Source: Beijerinckiaceae bacterium (GTDB taxonomy: Bacteria > Pseudomonadota > Alphaproteobacteria > Rhizobiales > Beijerinckiaceae). From it: DNA of 64,000 nucleotides. The stretch lies in assembly GCA_947478405.1 (NCBI GenBank), contig CANJVX010000012.1:1-64000 (forward strand), in the 5' to 3' direction. Position numbers and translations under genes: made by a program. The notes under the pieces were generated by a model. It saw only the letters and a program-made list of their open reading frames with translations, was not told the DNA's origin and did no database searches. Shown here piece by piece: positions 8,311 through 17,779 of this stretch; the stretch's first letter is position 1, and every line of letters begins with the position of its first letter.

Positions 8311-9717
8311 ATGAGCGCTCATTTCAACGATTACGTCGTCGCCGACATCAAGCTGGCTGATTGGGGCCGCAAGGAACTCGCCATTGCCGAGACGGAAATG
8401 CCCGGCCTCATGGCCACCCGTGCGGAATATGGTGCCGCCCAGCTGCTGAAGGGCGCGCGGATCGCGGGCTCTCTGCATATGACGATCCAGACCGGCGTTC
8501 TGATCGAGACGCTGAAGGCGCTGGGAGCAGATGTGCGCTGGGCTTCATGCAATATTTATTCAACACAGGACCACGCCGCCGCCGCGATTGCCGCTGCTGG
8601 CACGCCGGTATTCGCTATCAAGGGCGAGAGCCTCGAAGATTATTGGGATTACACGCACCGCATTTTCGAATGGGGTGATGGCGGCACGCCGAACATGATC
8701 CTCGACGATGGTGGCGATGCCACCATGCTCATTCACTTGGGCATGCGCGCTGAAAAAGGCGACACGGCATTTTTGGACAAGCCCGGCAATGAAGAAGAAG
8801 AAATTCTCTTCGCCGCGATCAAGAAACGCCTGAAGTCCAATCCCGGCTGGTATACGCGCAATGGCCTGGCCATCAAAGGCGTGTCGGAAGAAACGACAAC
8901 GGGCGTGCACCGTCTCTACAATATGGAGAAGGATGGCACGCTTCTGTGGCCTGCGATCAACGTCAATGATTCCGTCACCAAGTCGAAGTTCGACAATCTC
9001 TACGGCTGCAAAGAATCGCTGGTCGACGGCATTCGCCGCGGCACCGACGTGATGATGGCTGGTAAAGTGGCCATGGTTGCGGGTTTTGGCGATGTGGGCA
9101 AAGGGTCTGCTGCTTCCCTGCGCAATGCAGGTTGCCGCGTGATCGTCTCCGAAATCGATCCGATCTGCGCTTTGCAGGCGGCGATGGAAGGCTATGAAGT
9201 TGTGACGATGGAAGAGGCCGCCCCGCGCGCCGATATTTTCGTCACTGCCACCGGCAATGTCGACGTCATCACGGTCGATCACATGCGCGCTATGAAGGAT
9301 CGTGCCATCGTCTGCAACATCGGACATTTCGATTCCGAAATTCAGGTTGCAGGCCTGCGCAATTTTAAATGGTCGAACATCAAACCGCAGGTGGACGAAG
9401 TTGAATTCGTCGATGGCAAGCGCATCATCCTTCTCTCGGAAGGCCGCCTTGTGAATCTCGGCAATGCGACGGGTCATCCCTCCTTCGTCATGTCCGCCTC
9501 CTTCACCAACCAGACGCTCGCGCAAATCGAGCTTTGGACGAAGCAGGGCCAGTATGAGCGCAAGGTCTACACGCTGCCCAAGCATCTCGATGAAAAGGTG
9601 GCCATGCTGCATCTGGCCAAGATCGGCGTGAAGCTCACCAAGCTGACCACCGAGCAGGCCACCTATCTGGGCCTGCCTGAGCAGGGCCCCTACAAGCCGG
9701 ACCATTATCGCTACTGA
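8311..9717 (+). CDS. ahcY: Adenosylhomocysteinase
   Basis: A 468-residue S-adenosylhomocysteine hydrolase, which reversibly splits SAH into adenosine and homocysteine and so relieves product inhibition of methyltransferases. The N terminus has '[15 protein letters not shown]', the NAD-binding loop is '[15 protein letters not shown]' near residues 256-270, and the protein ends in the family tail KPDHYRY. Length is typical of the proteobacterial long form. It is preceded by the palindromic operator and followed by a strong terminator, so it is probably monocistronic. The substrate-binding and NAD domains look intact. Confidence 0.98.
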   Translation: MSAHFNDYVVADIKLADWGRKELAIAETEMPGLMATRAEYGAAQLLKGARIAGSLHMTIQTGVLIETLKALGADVRWASCNIYSTQDHAAAAIAAAGTPVFAIKGESLEDYWDYTHRIFEWGDGGTPNMILDDGGDATMLIHLGMRAEKGDTAFLDKPGNEEEEILFAAIKKRLKSNPGWYTRNGLAIKGVSEETTTGVHRLYNMEKDGTLLWPAINVNDSVTKSKFDNLYGCKESLVDGIRRGTDVMMAGKVAMVAGFGDVGKGSAASLRNAGCRVIVSEIDPICALQAAMEGYEVVTMEEAAPRADIFVTATGNVDVITVDHMRAMKDRAIVCNIGHFDSEIQVAGLRNFKWSNIKPQVDEVEFVDGKRIILLSEGRLVNLGNATGHPSFVMSASFTNQTLAQIELWTKQGQYERKVYTLPKHLDEKVAMLHLAKIGVKLTKLTTEQATYLGLPEQGPYKPDHYRY

Positions 9718-9742
9718 AGCGAATTCCCCCGGCAACAAGCTC

Positions 9743-9771
9743 ACGCCCCCATCGCAAGATGGGGGCGTTTT
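9743..9771 (+). terminator. Rho-independent terminator of ahcY
   Basis: An 11-bp perfect stem, ACGCCCCCATC and GATGGGGGCGT, closed by a GCAA tetraloop and followed by T-rich sequence. It starts 25 bases after the ahcY stop. Confidence 0.88.
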
Positions 9772-9848
9772 CATTTTCAAAACCCTTTGTCACAGCAAGT
9801 TGCACGGCTAAAGTGCCCTGATTCGGGAATCAGTCAGTCTTGCGTAAT

Positions 9849-9900
9849 GTCCGCGCGTGTCGTGCGGACGCCCCCCGCGATTCCTGCGACACGCAAAGGA
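9849..9900 (+). promoter_or_regulatory. Structured leader of the divL gene (possible pseudoknot)
   Basis: GTCCGC (9849-9854) pairs with GCGGAC (9864-9869). The loop between them, GCGTGTCG (9855-9862), is perfectly complementary to CGACACGC (9887-9894), which abuts the likely ribosome binding site AAAGGA (9895-9900). The two pairings either compete or form an H-type pseudoknot next to the Shine-Dalgarno. The pairing is seen directly; a regulatory role is inference. Confidence 0.4.
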
Positions 9901-9911
9901 CGGACTGCAGC

Positions 9912-12374
9912 ATGAAAAGTCGGAATTGTGTCTGGCGTCGCGCCTTGCGCACGGGAAGCACACTTTGGCCGGTACCAACCCTCTTCTCCATGCCCGCGCA
10001 TGCCGCAACGGATTCTTTTCTGGATCATCCCGAAATTCTTGGTGTCTCCGCCGCTCTCGCACTGGGCACTGTCGCGACCCTTGGGACACTCATTCACATG
10101 GCGGGCAAACGCCGTGCGGCAGGCCGTGAAGCAAGCCTGCGGCTTGAAGTTGAGCGCCTGCGCCAACGTCTTGATCGCGCCGATGCATTTTCCGGCGCCG
10201 CGAGCCAGATCTCCATTCTTTGGGGCGGGCCCTCTGACGATGCCTCGATCGAAGGCGATGCAGCCGCCATCACAGGTCTCGACAATCCACGAAGCGCGCT
10301 GGCCTTTGGTTCTTGGCTGACGCCACAAACTGCACAGCCCCTGGAGCGCGCGCTCGAACGGTTGCGCCAAAGAGGCGAAGCCTTTCGGCTGCCACTACTT
10401 ACACTCTCAAGCCGTCATCTCGAAGCTGAGGGCCGCCCGGTTGCCGGACGCGCTATGTTGCGCATCCGCGATGTGGCCGGCGATCGGCTTGAGCTCACCA
10501 AGCTGAAAGAAGCTTATGCGCAACTCGCCTCCGAGCGCGATGGGTTGCGTACCATGCTTGATGCTGCGCCCGGCCCCGCTTGGCTACGCGACATGCAAGG
10601 CCGCTTGAGCTGGGTTAACCGCGCCTATCTCCATGCTGTCGAATCCGAGCGCCGCGAAGATGTGATTGCCAAGGGCGTAGAACTGCTCGACCAACCGGTC
10701 CGGGACACGCTGGCACAAGCGCGTGCGCGCATCGAAAACTGGCGCGGGCGCGTGCCGGCCATCGTGGCAGGCGAACGGCGCATGCTTGATGTCACAGATG
10801 TGCCGACAGAATTTGGATCCGCCGGCATTGCCAGCGACGTATCTGACCTTGAGCAAGTGCGCGCGGATCTCGGCCGCCAGATGGATGCTCATCGCCAGAC
10901 GCTCGATCAACTTTCAACCGCTGTCGCGATTTTCGACGCCTCGCGCCGACTTGTCTTTCACAATACGGCCTATGGCCAATTGTGGAATCTCGATCCGGCC
11001 TTTCTTGACCAGACACCAAGCGACCCAGAAATTCTCGACCGCCTGCGCGCTGAAGGGCGCCTACCCGAACAAGCTGATTTCCGCAGCTGGAAATCAGGCC
11101 TCATGGAAGCCTATCAATCGGTCGAGACCCTCGAACAGGTTTGGTATTTGCCAGGCGCGCGCACATTGCGCGTCGTCATCAATCCCAATCCGCAAGGCGG
11201 CGTGACCTATCTCTTCGATGATGTCACCGAACGCTTCTCGCTGGAATCTTCCTACAATGCACTGATGCGCGTGCAGGGCGAAACACTCGACTCGCTGAAG
11301 GAAGGTGTCGCGGTGTTTGGCACCGATGGCCGCCTGAAATTGTTCAATCCCGCTTTCATCGACCTGTGGCATTGTGATGCTGCCTTCCTGTCGGAAAAGC
11401 CGCATTTCGATCAAGTGATGCGCGCCTGCATGGAGCTCTATGAGCGCAGCGAAGACTGGGATGATCTGCGCAGTCTGATTGCAGGCCTGCAAGATGCGCG
11501 TACCGGATTCGAGCGCCGCATGACGCGCAAGGACGGATCCATCATCGATTGTATGACCGCGCCATTGCCTGATGGTGCGACGCTACTCACCTTCATCGAT
11601 GTCTCCGCAAGCGTGTCTGTCGAGCGCGCCTTGACCGAACGCAATCAGGCTTTGCTCGAAGCTGAAAAGCTACGCAATGATTTTGTGCACCATGTATCTT
11701 ACGAATTGCGCTCGCCACTGACCAATATTATCGGCTTCATCCAGCTTCTGGGAGAAGGTGCTGTTGGTCCGCTCAATACGAAACAGCGCGAATATACGGG
11801 ATATGTATTGAAAAGCTCGGCTGCGCTACTCGCCATCATCAATGACATTCTCGATCTCGCCTCCATCGACACAGATGCGATGGAAATCACACTTGAAGAT
11901 GTCGATATTCGTGAGACGATTGCAGCAGCAACCGAAGGCCTTCAAGATAGGCTTGCGGAATCGGGCATCAGTCTGAATGTTGTTGCTTTGGATGAAATTG
12001 GCGCCTTCCGTGCGGATGGAAAACGAATTCGCCAGATTCTGTTCAACCTGCTCTCCAATGCCATTGGCTTTTCAGAGCCTGGCCAAACCGTCACACTGGC
12101 CGCTCTGCGCCGTCAAGGGCAGATTGTATTTAAAGTCTCTGATCAGGGTCGCGGCATTCCGCTCGATGTACTGGATCGTGTCTTTGATCGGTTCCACACG
12201 CATACGGTCGGCTCACGCCATCGCGGTGTCGGCTTGGGACTGTCGATCGTGCGCTCGTTCGTTGAGTTACATGGCGGCGAAGTCCAGATTCAGTCAGCGC
12301 CGGGCGAGGGCACGATTGTGACCTGTCTGTTCCCCGATGATGCCGCTGACGTTTTAAAAGCTGCTTTGGCTTAA
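9912..12374 (+). CDS. divL: DivL-like tyrosine-type PAS sensor kinase
   Basis: An 820-residue membrane-anchored PAS kinase. A signal or TM segment is at about 10-35, a second TM near 50-70 and a coiled coil near 80-100. Several PAS-like modules follow, then the DHp and HATPase_c domains. The H-box reads HVSYELRSPL, so Tyr597 stands where histidine kinases have the phospho-acceptor His; this substitution is the hallmark of DivL, the Caulobacter cell-cycle regulator that controls CckA. The ATP-binding boxes are intact ('FNLLSNAIGFS', 'VSDQGRGIP', 'GVGLGLSIVRS'). ATG 9912 follows AAAGGA; an in-frame TTG at 9840 is less likely. It is followed 10 bases later by tsaE-amgK. Confidence 0.88.
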   Translation: MKSRNCVWRRALRTGSTLWPVPTLFSMPAHAATDSFLDHPEILGVSAALALGTVATLGTLIHMAGKRRAAGREASLRLEVERLRQRLDRADAFSGAASQISILWGGPSDDASIEGDAAAITGLDNPRSALAFGSWLTPQTAQPLERALERLRQRGEAFRLPLLTLSSRHLEAEGRPVAGRAMLRIRDVAGDRLELTKLKEAYAQLASERDGLRTMLDAAPGPAWLRDMQGRLSWVNRAYLHAVESERREDVIAKGVELLDQPVRDTLAQARARIENWRGRVPAIVAGERRMLDVTDVPTEFGSAGIASDVSDLEQVRADLGRQMDAHRQTLDQLSTAVAIFDASRRLVFHNTAYGQLWNLDPAFLDQTPSDPEILDRLRAEGRLPEQADFRSWKSGLMEAYQSVETLEQVWYLPGARTLRVVINPNPQGGVTYLFDDVTERFSLESSYNALMRVQGETLDSLKEGVAVFGTDGRLKLFNPAFIDLWHCDAAFLSEKPHFDQVMRACMELYERSEDWDDLRSLIAGLQDARTGFERRMTRKDGSIIDCMTAPLPDGATLLTFIDVSASVSVERALTERNQALLEAEKLRNDFVHHVSYELRSPLTNIIGFIQLLGEGAVGPLNTKQREYTGYVLKSSAALLAIINDILDLASIDTDAMEITLEDVDIRETIAAATEGLQDRLAESGISLNVVALDEIGAFRADGKRIRQILFNLLSNAIGFSEPGQTVTLAALRRQGQIVFKVSDQGRGIPLDVLDRVFDRFHTHTVGSRHRGVGLGLSIVRSFVELHGGEVQIQSAPGEGTIVTCLFPDDAADVLKAALA

Positions 12375-12384
12375 GGAGTTTTGT

Positions 12385-13923
12385 GTGACGCAGGCGCAGA
12401 CGGTCCGTTTCGAATTTGATCTTACCGACGAGACCGCAACCAATCTGCTGGCACATCGCATTGCAGGCTTTGTGAGCGCGGGCGATCTCATTACGCTTTC
12501 AGGTGATCTGGGTGCTGGCAAGACAACGCTCGCGCGCGCGCTCATCCGCGAATTGACAAGCGACGCGCGGCTGGAAGTACCGAGCCCCACTTTCACTCTG
12601 ATGCAAGTCTATGATGGGCAGCGCTTCCCAATCGTTCATGCTGATCTTTACCGCATCAAATCACCCGATGAATTGGTCGAGCTGGGCTGGGATGAAGCTG
12701 CAGAAGGCGCTCTAGTTCTTGTCGAATGGGCCGAGCGCGCGGGCGATCAATTGCCGGAAGACAAGCTCGACGTCATGCTGCTCCTCTCGCCACACAAGGG
12801 TGAAGGCTTTCGTAAAGTTGTTTTAACCGGTAGCGGGACATTTGCCGGACGTCTATCGCGGGCTATGTCAGTGGATGCCCTACTGGCGCGCGCTGGCTGG
12901 GCGGATGCAAAACGTCGCTTCATGCTGGGTGATGCCTCCACGCGCGCTTATGAGCGGTTGGAAAAGCCCGACGGCAGCAAATGTATTTTGATGATCTCGC
13001 CCAAGCGGCCAGATGGGCCGCCGGTGCGTTTCGGCAAATCCTACAGCCAACTTGCGCATCTGGCTGAAGATGTCATTCCCTTCTTCGCCATTCAGCGCGG
13101 GCTTTTGCTGGAAGGTTTTTCTGCGCCCGAACTCTTCGCCAAGGACGCTGGAAACGGGCTCGCCATTCTGGAAGACCTAGGCACTGAGGGCATAATTGAT
13201 GCGCAAGGGCCAATCCCCGAGCGCTATGGCGCAGCCGCACTTGCGCTGGCAGAATTACACAAGCTTGATTTGCCCACCACGATCGACATGGTGCCCGCAC
13301 CCTATGCGATTCCGCCTTACGATCTGGAGGCTATGAGCATTGAAATCGAGTTGATTCTCGATTGGTATGCGCACCATGTTGCCAAAGCCTTTCCTGCTTC
13401 AGGTGCACGCGCCATTTTTGTTAATCTCTGGCGCAATCTGTTTCAGGAAATCATCGCGGGGCCAAAAACATGGGTATTGCGCGACTATCATTCGCCCAAC
13501 ATCATCTGGCTGCCAGAACGCGAGGGTATAAAAAAAGTCGGCATCATTGATTTTCAGGATTGTGCCATCGGCCACCCCGCCTATGACGTCGCCTCGCTTT
13601 TGCAGGATGCACGCGTGACCGTTTCCGATGTGCTGGAAATGAAATTGCTTGGCCAATATCTGCGCCAGCGCAAAGCGGATGACGAGACCTTCGATTTTGA
13701 AGCCTTTGCGCGGGCCTATGCGATCATGGGTGCGCAGCGCGCCACCAAAGTACTCGGCATTTTTGCCCGCCTCGATAAGCGTGATAGCAAGCCGCAATAT
13801 CTCGCCCATATTCCGCGCGTGAAACATTATCTTCAAAAAGATCTGGCCCATCCGGCACTGGCAGAAATCCGCGCCTGGTTTGTGGCCCACATGCCCCAGG
13901 TGCTCGAAAGCGAGCCTGCATGA
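12385..13923 (+). CDS. tsaE: TsaE-AmgK fusion: tRNA t6A ATPase plus amino-sugar kinase
   Basis: A 512-residue two-domain protein. Residues 1-150 are TsaE, the P-loop ATPase needed for t6A37 modification of tRNA, with Walker A GDLGAGKTT (40-48) and HADLYRI (85-91). Residues about 177-505 are an aminoglycoside-phosphotransferase-fold kinase with catalytic 'RDYHSPN' near 367 and 'GIIDFQD' near 387. These match AmgK, the anomeric N-acetylmuramate/N-acetylglucosamine kinase. Its stop overlaps the start of a MurU-like gene (ATGA), which supports the AmgK assignment: the two enzymes make UDP-MurNAc from recycled sugars. The GTG start is fixed by AAGGAG 6 bases upstream. Confidence 0.9.
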   Translation: MTQAQTVRFEFDLTDETATNLLAHRIAGFVSAGDLITLSGDLGAGKTTLARALIRELTSDARLEVPSPTFTLMQVYDGQRFPIVHADLYRIKSPDELVELGWDEAAEGALVLVEWAERAGDQLPEDKLDVMLLLSPHKGEGFRKVVLTGSGTFAGRLSRAMSVDALLARAGWADAKRRFMLGDASTRAYERLEKPDGSKCILMISPKRPDGPPVRFGKSYSQLAHLAEDVIPFFAIQRGLLLEGFSAPELFAKDAGNGLAILEDLGTEGIIDAQGPIPERYGAAALALAELHKLDLPTTIDMVPAPYAIPPYDLEAMSIEIELILDWYAHHVAKAFPASGARAIFVNLWRNLFQEIIAGPKTWVLRDYHSPNIIWLPEREGIKKVGIIDFQDCAIGHPAYDVASLLQDARVTVSDVLEMKLLGQYLRQRKADDETFDFEAFARAYAIMGAQRATKVLGIFARLDKRDSKPQYLAHIPRVKHYLQKDLAHPALAEIRAWFVAHMPQVLESEPA

Positions 13924-14642
13924 GCGACCAGCCTGATACGGCTATGGTCTTTGCCGCGGGGCTTGGCACGCGCATGCGGCCCATCTCCGATACAATCCCC
14001 AAGCCATTGGTAAAAGTGGCCGGCAAAGCACTGATCGACCATTGCCTTGATTTGTTCCAAAAGGCTGGCCTCAAACGCGCCATCGTCAATGTGCATTATC
14101 TGGCTGACCAGATTGAAGCCCATCTAAAAACCCGACAGGCGCCGGATATCGTGATTTCCGATGAACGCGCAAAGCTGCTCGATCAGGGGGGCGGGATCAA
14201 AAAAGCCCTGCCACTTTTTGACGCCCATCCATTCTATATTTGCAACACAGATGCTTTTTGGATTGAGGGTCCCGTGTCGAATATTGCTCGTCTCGCCGAA
14301 TTTTGGGATCCCCAGCGCATGGATGCGCTGTTGCTGGTGGCCGCAACTGCATCCTCCGTGGGGGTGGATTGGCAGGGCGACTTCCACATGGATGGGCAGG
14401 GGCATCTGAAAAAGCGGGCAGTGGGCGAAACAGCTGATTTTGTCTATTCGGGCGTGGGCATCCTCAAGCCGGACTTGTTTGAAGGCGATATGCGCGATGT
14501 CTTCAAACTGGCACCGTTCTTCTTTGACGCAGCTAAGAATGGGCGCCTCTTTGGTCAGGTGCTCGATGGGCAATGGCTGCATGTGGGAACACCTGCTGCC
14601 ATTGCCGAGGCAGAAGCGGCTCTTTCGCGCGCGCGAAGTTGA
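13920..14642 (+). CDS. murU: MurU-like N-acetylmuramate-1-phosphate uridylyltransferase
   Basis: A 240-residue sugar-phosphate nucleotidyltransferase. The signature 'FAAGLGTRMRPISDTIPKPL' is at the N terminus, with LDQGGGIKKAL near residue 87 and CNTDAFW near 107. Such enzymes transfer a nucleotide onto a sugar 1-phosphate. Translational overlap with the AmgK-like domain strongly suggests MurU, which makes UDP-MurNAc and bypasses de novo synthesis (the fosfomycin-sensitive step). Without the context it could be any small NTP-sugar transferase. Cytoplasmic. The stop is 8 bases before addB. Confidence 0.82.
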   Translation: MSDQPDTAMVFAAGLGTRMRPISDTIPKPLVKVAGKALIDHCLDLFQKAGLKRAIVNVHYLADQIEAHLKTRQAPDIVISDERAKLLDQGGGIKKALPLFDAHPFYICNTDAFWIEGPVSNIARLAEFWDPQRMDALLLVAATASSVGVDWQGDFHMDGQGHLKKRAVGETADFVYSGVGILKPDLFEGDMRDVFKLAPFFFDAAKNGRLFGQVLDGQWLHVGTPAAIAEAEAALSRARS

Positions 14643-14650
14643 GGTTAGAC

Positions 14651-17600
14651 ATGGCACGTTCGCATGTCTTCACCATCCATCCCGGCGCAAATTTTCTAAG
14701 CACTTTTGCTGATCGCCTGATTGCGGGCGATATCGTCCCCGTCATCCGTGCACCGCTTGACCCGCTCGCTCTGTCGTCTGCGACCATTTATGTGCCCACC
14801 CGTCGCGCCGCGCGCGCTTTGCGCGAGGAGCTGATCGCGCGATTGGCGGGCCCCGCACTTCTGCTGCCCAAGATCGTGCCTCTGGGCCAGATGGAAGCCA
14901 TCGAGACCGGCTTGATTTTCGAGTTGGGGGACAACGTCCCAGTCGACGGCGTACCGGATGCAATGACGTCGATTGAGCGGCGTCTCATTCTTATGCAGCT
15001 CGTACACAAATGGGCTGTGCAATTGGGCACTGCCATCACGCGCTATGAAAATGGCAGCCTCGTCACCGATGGGCGCGAGCCGCTGCTCGTGGCGCAAGCA
15101 CCAGCACAAGCCTGGCATCTGGCAGGCGATCTTGCTGCACTGATTGATGAGATGATCGTCGAAGGGGCCGATTGGGACAAACTCAAAACGCTCGCGCCGG
15201 AAAGTTTCGACCGCTATTGGATGATCACGATCGAATTTCTGAAAATTGCCTCGCAAGCCTGGCCTAATATCCGGGCAGCGCTGAATTTGGTCGATCCTGC
15301 CATGCGCCAGCGCTTGCTTATTGACCGCGAGATTGTGCGGCTGGGTACGTCTGATCCCAAACAAGCAGTGATTGCCATTGGTTCAACGGGCACCAATAGC
15401 GCGACGGCGCGATTGCTAGCAGCAATTACGAAACTAGAAAATGGTGCGATTGTTCTGCCCGGCCTCGATCTGACGCTCGATAACATCTCCTGGGCTATGA
15501 TTGATGGCGACAAGGACAAGGGCTTTGATCCGGCTGGAGGTCATCCGCAAGCGGTCCTTCATCGCCTTCTGCCCTTCTTGCGCGTCGGACGCGACAGCAT
15601 TGATGAATTAGGGCAAGCGGAAGAGGCGCTGAAAAAGCGTATGGAATTGCTCACCCAAGCTTTCCGCCCGGCAGATACGACGGAGCATTGGCAGGTCTGG
15701 CTCGCCGATGCCAATCGCAGCTCCGATATAAATGAAGCGCTAGCCGAAGTAACCATGATCGTGGCGGCGGATGAACGCGAAGAAGCGCTGGCGCTCGCGC
15801 TCGCCATGCGCAAAGCGTTGAATGATTCCCCTGATGGAACGGCGGCTCTGGTGACGCCGGACCGCGCCTTGGCACGGCGTGTTCGGGCGGAATTGAAGCG
15901 CTGGAATATCGACATTGATGATTCCGGCGGCGAACCTTTGTCGAGCTCGCCCTATGGCGTGCTCGCACGATTGGCGCTGACGTGCTTAGGCGAGCCCTGC
16001 AAGCCGGTCGAATGGTTAGCGCTGCTGGCCCATCCGCTCACGCAGCTTGGATATGAGCGCAACGAGCTTGAGCAGCTGGCACGCCTGCTCGAAATTGGCG
16101 TTCTGCGCGGCATCGCCTCTGCGCGGGATGAGCCTCAGGACATGCTGGCACAAGCGCGGCTGGTAGCCGCTGATCAGCACGCCCATCCCGCATTGCAGCG
16201 CATAACAAATGCGCAATGGGATGCCATTGGCGAACTTCTGCGCCGCCTCCGCGAAGCGCTGGCGCCCCTTCATAAACTCGAATCGGCTACGCTGGATGCG
16301 CATATTGCCGCCCATCGGGCCTGTCTTGAGAGGCTCACGCAGAGCCATAACGGTATGCAGACCCGACTTGATGAAAGCTTTGAGACTTTCGAGCAAGTAT
16401 TCGGCGAATTGTCTGCCAAGGCGATGCCAGAACCCTTGTTGCGCAGCACAGATTATGCGGCGCTAGCCGACTACGTCATGCGAGAATCCATTGTGCGCGG
16501 ACCGATGCGCGCCCATCCGCGCCTGAAAATCCTGGGGCTGCTGGAAGCGCGCCTTATCCATGCCGACGTTATGCTTCTGGCTGGCCTAGATGAAGCGATT
16601 TGGCCACCGCAAGTGGAAACAGGGCCTTTCCTCAATCGTCCCATGCGTGCCGAACTTGACTTAACGCCACCCGAGCGGCGCATCGGGCAAACTGCGCACG
16701 ACTTTGTGCAGGCATTGGGAACGCGCAATGTCATTCTCTCACGCGCTACCAAGCGGGGGGGCTCGCCAACGGTACCCTCGCGCTTCCTGCAACGGCTTGA
16801 AGCGCTCGCCGGCGAGCATTTCACGCAAACCCGAAAAAAAGGCGAGGCCCTTCTCGCTCTCACCCGTCGCCTCGATCGGCCCAAGACGATCGAGGCTATC
16901 GCGAGGCCAGAACCGCGCCCAGATTTGCAGCTGCGTCCGCACTCTCTATCCATTACCGAAATCGAAACGCTCCGGCGCGATCCTTATTCCATCTATGCGC
17001 GGCATATTCTTAAAATCCTGCCGCTTGAAAAAATTGGCGCGGTGCCGGGCGCGCGCGAGGCAGGCACGCAATTGCACGATGTATTTGGCGAATTCGTCGC
17101 CCGTTATCCAAGCGGCCCCTTGCCTGACGATGCGCTAGATCAATTGCGCGCGCTGGCACAAGACAAGCTCGCAAGTCTACTGGCCGACCCCAATTACCGC
17201 GCTTTTAACTGGCCGCGCATCGAGACTGGGCTGGCTGGCTGGCTAACATGGGAGGCTGGGCGACGCGCAGACTTGGTCGAAAGCAAAGTTGAACTTTATG
17301 GACGGATGAATATCAGCCTTGCCGATGGTTCATCGTTTGAATTGCGCGGCAAGGCTGATCGTATCGATCTCACAGTCAATGGCATGGCGGAGATTATCGA
17401 TTATAAGAGTGGCGAGATCAGTACCAAGAAAATGATCAAAGCGGGCTTTGCACCGCAATTACCGCTTGAAGTGAAAATGGTCGAAGAAGGCGCCTTTCAG
17501 GATATCGGCCCTCTGGATGTACATATTGCCATGCATGTCAAAATAGGTGGGAAAGAGACGATCAAATCCGAAGTAATTGCTGATGCAGCAGACTTCCGCG

Positions 17601-17779
17601 ATGTTGTGGAAAGCAATTTTAATGGACTCGTTGAGTTGCTCAATCAGTTCCGCGAACCCACGACGCCTTATCTGCCGCGCCCTTTCCCGCAATATGCGAG
17701 CCGCTTCAGCGCCTACGATCATCTCGCGCGCGTGAAAGAATGGTCTGCCGGAACGGGTGAAGATGGAGGTGACACATGA
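14651..17779 (+). CDS. addB: Double-strand break repair protein AddB
   Basis: A 1042-residue subunit of the AddAB helicase-nuclease, which resects DNA double-strand ends for RecA-dependent repair. The N terminus shows the alphaproteobacterial AddB pattern ('IYVPTRRAARALREEL', 'LLLPKIVPLGQ'). The C-terminal RecB-type nuclease carries 'AEIIDYKSGE' near residue 913. The middle contains inactive helicase-like sequence including 'LGLLEARLIHADVMLLAGLD'. The ATG follows GAGG; an upstream in-frame ATG at 14573 lies inside murU and is unlikely. The stop overlaps addA by 4 bases, so the two subunits are translationally coupled. Confidence 0.95.
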   Translation: MARSHVFTIHPGANFLSTFADRLIAGDIVPVIRAPLDPLALSSATIYVPTRRAARALREELIARLAGPALLLPKIVPLGQMEAIETGLIFELGDNVPVDGVPDAMTSIERRLILMQLVHKWAVQLGTAITRYENGSLVTDGREPLLVAQAPAQAWHLAGDLAALIDEMIVEGADWDKLKTLAPESFDRYWMITIEFLKIASQAWPNIRAALNLVDPAMRQRLLIDREIVRLGTSDPKQAVIAIGSTGTNSATARLLAAITKLENGAIVLPGLDLTLDNISWAMIDGDKDKGFDPAGGHPQAVLHRLLPFLRVGRDSIDELGQAEEALKKRMELLTQAFRPADTTEHWQVWLADANRSSDINEALAEVTMIVAADEREEALALALAMRKALNDSPDGTAALVTPDRALARRVRAELKRWNIDIDDSGGEPLSSSPYGVLARLALTCLGEPCKPVEWLALLAHPLTQLGYERNELEQLARLLEIGVLRGIASARDEPQDMLAQARLVAADQHAHPALQRITNAQWDAIGELLRRLREALAPLHKLESATLDAHIAAHRACLERLTQSHNGMQTRLDESFETFEQVFGELSAKAMPEPLLRSTDYAALADYVMRESIVRGPMRAHPRLKILGLLEARLIHADVMLLAGLDEAIWPPQVETGPFLNRPMRAELDLTPPERRIGQTAHDFVQALGTRNVILSRATKRGGSPTVPSRFLQRLEALAGEHFTQTRKKGEALLALTRRLDRPKTIEAIARPEPRPDLQLRPHSLSITEIETLRRDPYSIYARHILKILPLEKIGAVPGAREAGTQLHDVFGEFVARYPSGPLPDDALDQLRALAQDKLASLLADPNYRAFNWPRIETGLAGWLTWEAGRRADLVESKVELYGRMNISLADGSSFELRGKADRIDLTVNGMAEIIDYKSGEISTKKMIKAGFAPQLPLEVKMVEEGAFQDIGPLDVHIAMHVKIGGKETIKSEVIADAADFRDVVESNFNGLVELLNQFREPTTPYLPRPFPQYASRFSAYDHLARVKEWSAGTGEDGGDT

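Noticed and set aside
8560-9780. 406-codon open frame on the minus strand opposite ahcY
   Set aside because: It mirrors a highly conserved enzyme gene, has no recognisable domain and arises from codon bias of the GC-rich sense strand. The same holds for the long frames opposite the ThDP enzyme (42430-43638), pckA (26676-27266) and the NDUFA9-like gene (811-1515).
9840-9911. Upstream TTG extension of the divL homologue
   Set aside because: The extra 24 residues are Cys/Arg-rich, there is no ribosome binding site, and the segment coincides with the hairpin leader; ATG 9912 with AAAGGA is better.
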